Positions 57,355 to 64,000 of a stretch of DNA of 64,000 nucleotides are shown here, in pieces. Both the position numbers and the translations under genes were made by a program. The DNA comes from Diatrype stigma. Lineage: Eukaryota; Ascomycota; Sordariomycetes; Xylariales; Diatrypaceae. Where the stretch lies: the NCBI GenBank assembly GCA_022225965.2, contig JAKJXP020000123.1, positions 1 to 64,000 on the forward strand, read 5' to 3'. The notes beneath the pieces were generated by a model. The model ran no database searches. It worked only from the letters and a program-made list of their open reading frames with translations, and was not told the origin of the DNA. Positions within the stretch are counted from its first letter, which is position 1. Each line of letters begins with the position of its first letter.

Positions 57355-58627
57355 CACACAGCGTTGGCGTTGGAAGCTGCTCGGCGGAAGGATAGGGCAG
57401 GGCAGGGCGGGGGAGGGGGTAAGGAGGGGCAATAATATATTAAGAGGCTAGATAAGATCGACGGTCTTTTACGGATGTTTACTATTCAACTTCTGGGCGC
57501 ATAAGCAGCAAGACCGACTGCGAATCGTCTCGAGTCTAAGTAGCTAATGGTTGGTGTAACTATCGCAATGTCCGGGTGTCACGGTGTCACAACAAACCGA
57601 GTCCGATTTGTTGAGATGCAAAATTTACCATCTTGCGTACCTGTAATGTAGTACATGCAACACCAGTTCAGCTGACGGCTAACTATCTACATTCTTAGAT
57701 CTAGATAACATTGAAACTACTGCTACAAACCGTCAGGGGTAGGGTAAACAATTAGGTTACTCAGGTATCTAAAGTTGCCGGTAATTCACGGCCCACGAGT
57801 CTAAACAGATCCCCTACGTCAGAATGCATGGGGGGAAGAACAGCGCTGAGATCGGATTGGTTTATCTTGCAAGCGTGGGGAAGCGGGTGGACGATCTTGG
57901 CCAGGGTTCCCCTTCTGTTGGGTGCGCTGTAAATCATCGCAGCTCAGCTCCCAGCTCCCTACTGGCGCCCCTACTAGGCTAATGTTATACTCGAAACCCC
58001 CTTTTCCGCTTGCCCTTTCCTTTCCCCTTTCCCCTTTGTCGTTGTTTCCGGGGGGGAAAAAGAAGTAAAATAAAAACTTAAGCTTCATTGTTTATTCAAG
58101 CAAGTCTCTTCAGGGGAATGCTATGAAGGCTTGGCGAAGCGGGATTTACAAACCAAAGGAACCCGATAAAGGCCGGGACGAGGACCGGAGTAATAAGTGA
58201 TGTCATGCCCAAGTCCGCTAAGGCACGCCGAGCCTCGCTGCCTCGACGGATACGCGAAGTGCCGAGGCTAAGCCACGACGACGAAGTGAGTGTGTTTTGT
58301 ACACATTTGTTGTCAGAGAGAAATTTGCGGGATCTTGATGGTGAGTCACAGATGTCCGTCATAGGACACAAGATAGTTACATCTCGTCGCGGCAACAAAC
58401 TATTTAGCTAGGTGCGGGTTGTATAAGCTTTTGAAACATCACTGGACTGTTGGTGTTAGTCATTATCTCATGGCATGGCATAGATCAGGCACCATGGTAT
58501 CTGGGAATGTGTACGTAGATAGCAGGCGAGAAGAGGATCGACTTAGCAACGAAGTACACCATGGAAATAATCCCATCATCAAACCAACAAATAATAAAAC
58601 CTCCTATTACGAATAGACCACAGCTGA
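57355..58627. other. Intergenic region
   Basis: About 1.3 kb between carbonic anhydrase and amidase. It holds a C/T-rich run (58008-58045), TACTCAGG-type AT-rich leader sequence and no supported gene. Confidence 0.5.
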
Positions 58628-61085
58628 CTATGAATACAAACGAGACCCGCATTGGACCGGTCTCAAGATGCGACCTGCCTCCAACTCCGACACCAACTCG
58701 AGGAGCTCCGAATCCATACCTCGCGGGCCGAGGAGAGACACCGCCACGGGCAGGTGCTCTTCCGTCTGCGTGATCTTGGACCAGTAGTTCACTTCCCCTA
58801 GGGGTATGGTGAGATCGGGGCATCCGGAGCAGTAGCTGATGCTATACGGTGAGAACCCGCTCCAGAAGATCTCGCTTTCACTGTCACTTTCGCCTTGGCC
58901 TGCGCCTTCGCCTTCTCTGCGTCGTCTGGCTGCCAATTCGTCTCTGTACCGCGGCTTGCCCCAGCTCTGCGGATATACTAGTATCGGCATCGGGGTCACC
59001 ATCGCATCGTCGTCTGGGTCTGTAGCTGTGGTAAATTTACTACCACCGCCACCATTACCAGTAGGAGTAGGGAGAGGGAGAGGCAAGAGGACGCTGTTGA
59101 CCCAGTTCGCGAACGCCTCGAGCGCCACTACCGACCTCTCGCAATCGGCCGCCGAGACCCGGTTTGCCCCGTACTCGAGGCGCGCCCTGGTGGTCGGCTC
59201 GAGGAAGGGTGTCCGGCCCCCCGCAGCCGCCGCTGTCCGGTACTCCCGCTCGAAGGGCTGCACTACGTCCTTCGCCAGCCTCCTGTAGACCAGGTTCCGG
59301 TACAGGGTGCCCGTCGCGTCGACGAGGTCGTCCGGAGTGCCCGGCGGATGCGTCTCCTTCCACAGGTCGTAGATGCACACTTCCCGCCGCCGACAGTCGA
59401 GGTGCCGCTCTAGCTTCTGGACGAAGTCCTCCATGATGACACCAGCACCGGCACCAGCGCCAGCACCAGCGGGCGACGTCGTTTCGTTTGTGGCGTTCTG
59501 CTGCCACTGCCCTCTACCCTGCTCCTGCTGCGGCAAGAAGAACGTAGGAGTATCGGTGCGCTCCGCTGAGCATGGCTCCACGGCATACAGTAGCCTGTAC
59601 CGTCGTCTAGTATGATCAGCACCCGGTCTAGGCTCGCAAGACCTGTCACCAGGCCACTTCCTGTCTATCCCCGTCATCAGCCTCATCATGACCTTCGTCG
59701 CAACCTCGGCCACGGCGGCTGAGCGCGCAAACACGCCAGGGGTGTCGAAGAAGGCCGAGCAGCAGACCATCCCAGACCCTGATCCTGAAGAGAAGCTTCC
59801 TCTTCCGCTGATAAGCGAGGGACGCACCCCGTAGATGCCGTGAACACCAGCCGGGTGCCGTATCGAGCCGCCGGTATCGGTGCCGACGGTGAAGTCCAGC
59901 CAGGCGTAGCTGGCGATGCCCGCGGCCGAGCCCGAGCTCGACCCCGACGGCTTCTGGAACGCGTCGCCTCGGGGGTTGGTCGGCGTGACTTCCTCGAATC
60001 TACACCGTATTAGGAAAAGCATAACGTGCGGATGTAGATAAAAAGTCATTCCAGCGAGTGCAATAAATCGATCCTTAGACTTCCTCCAGCACGAGGCCAG
60101 AGGTTCCGGAAGAATTCAACTCATCTCCGTGCTTCGCCTGCACCCACCCACCGGAACTTGAACGTAGAGGCAGGCAGACAGATGTACCGTACGCACCTTT
60201 CTAAGGGGTCTTGGCCGTCGCCCCACTGGCAGCACCGCGTCTTGCCCACCATGACGGCACCGGCAGAGACCAGCCGGCGGATGCACGGCGCGGTGGCATC
60301 CCTGGGCGGGTAGAAGGACCGGTAGCATTTGCTGCCACAGCCCGTCTCCAGGCCCGCGACGTCGATCACGTCCTTGACGCCGAAGCGCATGCCTTGGAGC
60401 GGTAGGCTGGCTGTGGGCTTTCCGTAGTACAGCTTCGACGGTACGGGTATATACTGGTAGGTAGGTAGTTGGAGATTTCGTTTAGCGGTGTGGTGGTGGT
60501 GGTGGTGAATTGCATTTGCGACAGACAGAGGCAGGCTTACATCGGAGATCTGAAGCCAGCTGTACCCATCACCCTGCCCGTTCTTGGGCAGGGCGCCCCT
60601 GACGAATGCATGGCTTGTGTCCTCGAACAGTTTGTATACCGCATATACTTTGCCCGAGGTAGAGTGGACCATGTAAGGCCCTTCCGGGAGAGACTCGTTT
60701 GCCTCCGGGAATCTTACCACCCTGCCTTGCAGACTCACCGAAACCCTGGCATCCGGTTCAACTAGCGGTTCTATGATGATAACTAGACTTGTACGTGTCC
60801 TTCTCAGCTCCAGTCACGTTGGATGAGGCCTATGTGGAAATGTGTGTGGAGTGGCATATACCTACCTTCGAGGAATACCTCCGACCAGACATCGTCTTCG
60901 TTGCCAAATCTCAAAGCTGTCCGTTCCAAGTCCTCCTCTCCGAATGCAGTTGTATCGCAATGTATCACCGTCGCTGGAACGTAGCTCTCCGTCCCGGCGA
61001 GGGGAGCTACAGTAGCTATCTTCGGTTCCTGCTGCAAGATATAGTCGCCAACTCCAACCCGTGCTATTATCGTGATGGCGGCCAT
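58628..61085 (-). CDS. Amidase-signature hydrolase with Arp1-like N-terminal domain
   Basis: Predicted 696-residue protein from four exons: 60866-61085, 60541-60782, 60197-60453 and 58628-59999. Introns are 83, 87 and 197 nt with donors GTAGGT, GTAAGC and GTGCGT. The start is the ATG at 61085 (MAAITIIARVG). Exons 1-2 (about residues 1-150) resemble the N-terminal domain of scytalone-dehydratase-like Arp1, which often precedes amidases in fungi. The amidase domain has the Ser-Ser-Lys triad: Lys181 in FGVKDVID, the Gly/Ser loop KPSGSSSGSAAG (257-267) and Ser285 in GTDTGGSIRHPAG. The enzyme should hydrolyse a carboxamide to acid and ammonia; substrate unknown. The middle intron is a multiple of three with no stop, so an unspliced message would insert a His-rich segment. 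Codon use is GC-rich. Internal Ala/Gly repeats (about 410-420) come from CAGCAC tracts. Confidence 0.88.
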
Positions 61086-62602
61086 TTCACCAAGTCTTGT
61101 GCTGCTGCCAACATTTCTGTACTCACAGTTGGTCCATCTGGCTTACTGGATATATACCTATCCAGCTCTTGCCTCGGCGGTTGGGATAGTTTATAAAGCA
61201 ATGACGCATATGAGACGCAGGTAGGTTGTTGGCTGGCCATCCCAGACCCTTGATAAACCTTATGTTGTGAGGAGGTAAGCTTCCCTAGGGGCTAGTCATC
61301 ATCCGATCGCTTCCATTGAGCTGAATACTACCGTTCTAAGACGTTCTGATTTTCCCGTTGTACACAATCTGATCATATAAATATGTCAGTCGGAATTCCA
61401 AAATGCGGCCATTGGGCTGTCCACAGCACCGCCAGATGAATTGGAACGATTTGTGCCATATATCAGTTGGAAACACTGTATGGAAAGTGCTGCGTTTCGG
61501 AAAGGCGATGAGTATGTCCTCGTCAATGAAGAGGATGGACAGCATAACGGAGCGACATTCGCAGGCAAGGTCATCATCGACGCGCAAAGGGGCTTCGTCA
61601 CACGTCCTCCACCTTTGTGGGAGTTGAGATGTGAAAGAGGTCAAGGAAGGTTAATCTAGCTGTAGATAAATTCTCTGAGGTGTCATTCAACATACTGTTT
61701 CGAGTGGTAGGATGATGACTTGGGAGGTCCTGTACCGCAGGTCATGATCCCATCACTTGTTGGTAGTTATTAGGTGAATATAATATACACGCGACTTGGC
61801 TTTGAGATGAGGTCGTTCCACCTGCCATGCAATATCAGCGCCTAGAGTCCTTCCTGTCATCGAATGGCGCCCATATACTTGGACACCTCAACCCAGCCAT
61901 GGCTTTTGTCCCATGTATGAACACCCCTATTCCAGTAATATTGTATGAGCTAACGACGTCTACATGGTCAATCAATTAGCTAGACAGCCAGACAGACAAC
62001 AGCAATGCATTTGATCAAGATCTCAAATGCACATGGCTGACTGATCCTCGTATCTCACAACTTCAAATAATGTGGCGTCTCATCGGCAGCTCATCTGATT
62101 GGGCAGATCAAAGGCCTGGAACGATCCGGGACTTATGGAAAACCGCAGGATGAATCGATATCTTTCAGCTTGCGCCCAGCGATGCGGAAAAGGCCCCATA
62201 GATCTCATGGATCTGCAGAGGTGCAGAAAACAAGAGATGTAGATAGATAGGTCAAACGCCAATATGACCGGGTCCCTTGTGTATTCCCTTCCGCATTCAT
62301 TGCCGCTGTCAATTTCAAGGTATACATTGAAAATACAAGTAATGCCTGTAAAGCTTCTGGCCTTCACTCGTTTTTACTGCATCCTGTACTAGAGGACCTT
62401 GGTTTTGAAGTGATGACAGTGTCTCATTTCGCTGTTGATAGATAACTTGCTTCATGCTTATGTATTGAGTAGCATCTTTATATGACATTCGTCCCGGCAG
62501 CCAGTCAGTCATTCGCTCACACAGGCATCCGCTCACTTCCTCCTACCGGCCTGATCGCCGGCCTACTCGCTCAGATCCGCCACCGCACTCCCTTTACACC
62601 AG
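61086..62602. other. Intergenic region with one orphan coding-like frame
   Basis: About 1.5 kb between the amidase start and the GH128 start, on opposite strands and diverging. A plus-strand frame at 61387-61659 reads like protein (see separate entry). No repeat is prominent. Confidence 0.5.
61387..61659 (+). pseudogene. Orphan coding-like frame without start
   Basis: Open on the plus strand for about 90 codons with no ATG at its 5' end. The translation has mixed, protein-like composition (PPDELERFVPYISWKHC; EYVLVNEEDGQ; KVIIDAQRGFV). An acceptor-like TATGTCAG stands immediately before it, and a GCAG-GTAGGT pair lies at about 61218. It could be an internal exon of a decayed gene. No family recognised. 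The other strand is also open, so chance is possible. Confidence 0.2.
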
Positions 62603-63986
62603 ATGCGACTCTCATCAACCGCCGTCACGGCGTTCATCGCCGCCATTGCTACCACCACGACCCTCCCAGGCACCGCGCGCGCGCAAACGAGCTCATCAAC
62701 ACCCTCAACGAAGCGCGGCCTCGTCTTCGTCCCGGACGCGGACGGGCGCTGGCCCGAGGACGCCCAGATCTGGGTGCAGCCGGGCTCCGACCTGACGTGG
62801 TACTACAACTACCAGTGGGAGCCATCGGCGGCGTTCTCGGGCTCCTCGCAGGAGGATTTCGAGTTCGTGCCGATGCTGTGGGGTCCTCCCGATAGCTCAT
62901 CCACGACCACCAACAGTGACAGCGACGATGGTGCGGATGCGCCGTTCCGCCAGGCGATCGAGAGCCAGATCGACGCCGGCCGCGATATCAAGCACGTCCT
63001 CGCGTTCAATGAGCCGGACGGCCCCGCTCAGTACGGCGGGAGCAGCATGGATCCAGCGGCGGCGGCGGGGATATGGGTCGCAAATGTCGAGCCCCTCGCG
63101 CAGCGCGGCGTGAAGCTGGGATTGCCGGCGTGCACGGGTGGTGAGGGCGGACTTCCGGTGAGATAGCAGCCCAAGATGACAGCCCAAATTTGATTATACA
63201 TATCTCTGTCCTTAGCAACTTACCCAACCTGAAAGCCCCTTTCCCATGGTTCACGAGACCTATTCAGTCTGGCGCTGCGGGATCCGGCGCGGTGTTTCCC
63301 ACCAATTTATTCATAACTTGGATACAATTTGAGCATGGAAAGAGGCAGCTAACTCGAGTCATTCTACAGTGGCTGCAGCAATTCCTCGCGAACTGCTCGG
63401 AGCTGGTGAGTTCCGGGGATGAGAAGAAGAACTGCACGTACGACTTCGTCAACATCCACTGGTACGGGAACTTCGAGGGGCTAGCGAGCCACCTGGGTTC
63501 CTACTCTGCCGCGTGAGTACTGCCTATGCCTATGACTACCTATCTCTGCCTACCTGTACATCTAGCTACATCGCTGGTGTCTTTTGCTTTGACCCCTGAA
63601 ACCAAACGCAACCAACGCTAAGGGAAAACAGATTCCCCAACGTAACGCAATGGGTGACGGAGTACGGCTTCGCGGACCAGGACCTGGCGACGACGCAGGC
63701 GTTCTTCAACGAGTCGGCCGAGTACCTGGACCGGCTGGACTCGATCGGGCGCTACAGCTACTTCGGGGCGTTCCGGGCGGCGGTCAGCAACGTCGGCCCC
63801 GACGCGGCCATGCTCAGCAACGACGGCCGGCTGACCGACGTCGGCGCCTGGTACCTGGGCGATGCCGCCGCCGCTGCGGGCGTGGATCCCGAATCGGGTG
63901 CGGGGAGCTGGAGGGGGGAGGTTGACGTCGGGGTCTTGGCCGTGTCTTCTGCTGTGCTTGCGGGCGCGGCTGTGCTGTTGTGGTAG
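62603..63986 (+). CDS. GH128 (Asl1-like) secreted glycosidase, probably GPI-anchored
   Basis: Predicted 350-residue protein from three exons, 62603-63157, 63370-63512 and 63632-63986; introns of 212 and 119 nt with donors GTGAGA and GTGAGT, joining GGLP-WLQQFL and SAA-FPNVT. Signal peptide at 1-28 (ATTTTLPGTARAQ). The glycosyl-hydrolase catalytic core, family GH128 (fungal beta-1,3-glucanase-like, yeast/fission-yeast Asl1 relatives), shows KRGLVFVPD, WYYNYQWEP, FVPMLWGP, the acid/base Glu in LAFNEPDG and the nucleophile Glu in WVTEYGF. The NIHWYGNFEG block is also typical. The C terminus ends in a hydrophobic segment (VLAVSSAVLAGAAVLLW) after a small-residue region (ESGAGSW), suggesting a GPI anchor and cell-wall location. 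It acts on wall beta-1,3-glucan by family. The gene is complete within the window. Confidence 0.93.
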
Positions 63987-64000
63987 TCAGGCGGGGGTTG

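Noticed and set aside
47059..61085. Nitrilase, carbonic anhydrase and amidase as a nitrile/cyanide utilisation cluster
   Set aside because: The genes are 9-14 kb apart, separated by unrelated genes and in different orientations; no regulator or transporter links them.

Overview
This window looks like nuclear DNA of a filamentous ascomycete (Pezizomycotina, most likely a Sordariomycete). Genes carry short GT-AG introns of about 50-300 nt with fungal branch points. The families present (HET-domain incompatibility protein, CPS1-type GT2, CAP10-like GT90, GH128 wall glycosidase, Arp1-amidase fusion, fungal 7-TM-like membrane protein) are typical of moulds. One AT-rich element carries the C-to-T/G-to-A pattern expected from repeat-induced point mutation (RIP). 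No ribosomal RNA, convincing tRNA, CRISPR array or prokaryotic feature was seen. The exact species cannot be read from the sequence.

Layout. 0-7 kb: a divergent pair, a GNAT acetyltransferase (-) and a long protein with two PLP-decarboxylase folds in tandem (+). 7-17 kb: two large housekeeping genes on the minus strand, an Emw1/TTC27-like TPR protein and a four-exon GYF-domain protein. 17-20.6 kb: a repeat-rich spacer. 20.6-22.4 kb: a GT2 polysaccharide synthase with a minisatellite-coded Pro/Thr tail. 23.2-23.75 kb: a 550-bp RIP-mutated MITE with TA target duplication. 24.3-25.4 kb: the ER-Golgi SNARE Bos1, whose start codon is an exon by itself. 26-28.4 kb: a HET protein. 29-30.7 kb: a multi-pass membrane protein. 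33-33.5 kb: a DUF985 cupin. 33.5-42.9 kb: a stretch of more than 9 kb with no convincing gene. 42.9-46.5 kb: two tandem F-box-like paralogs sharing an intron position. 47-49.6 kb: a nitrilase and a convergent adenylate-kinase-like gene. 49.6-53.8 kb: a gene-poor stretch with a few coding-like fragments. 53.8-55.4 kb: a GT90 xylosyltransferase-like protein. 56.4-57.4 kb: a beta-carbonic anhydrase with an organelle-type extension. 58.6-61.1 kb: a four-exon amidase with an Arp1-like N-terminal domain. 62.6-64 kb: a secreted, probably GPI-anchored GH128 protein.

How the genes relate. Most are independent housekeeping or accessory genes; there is no obvious secondary-metabolite cluster with a PKS, NRPS or terpene synthase. 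Several act on the cell surface or secretory path (Emw1-like, GT2, Bos1, GT90, GH128). The most suggestive functional pair is the divergent PLP-decarboxylase / GNAT pair, which could make and then acetylate an amine. Exon boundaries below were worked out by hand from reading frames, splice sites and remembered family consensus; none is backed by transcript data.
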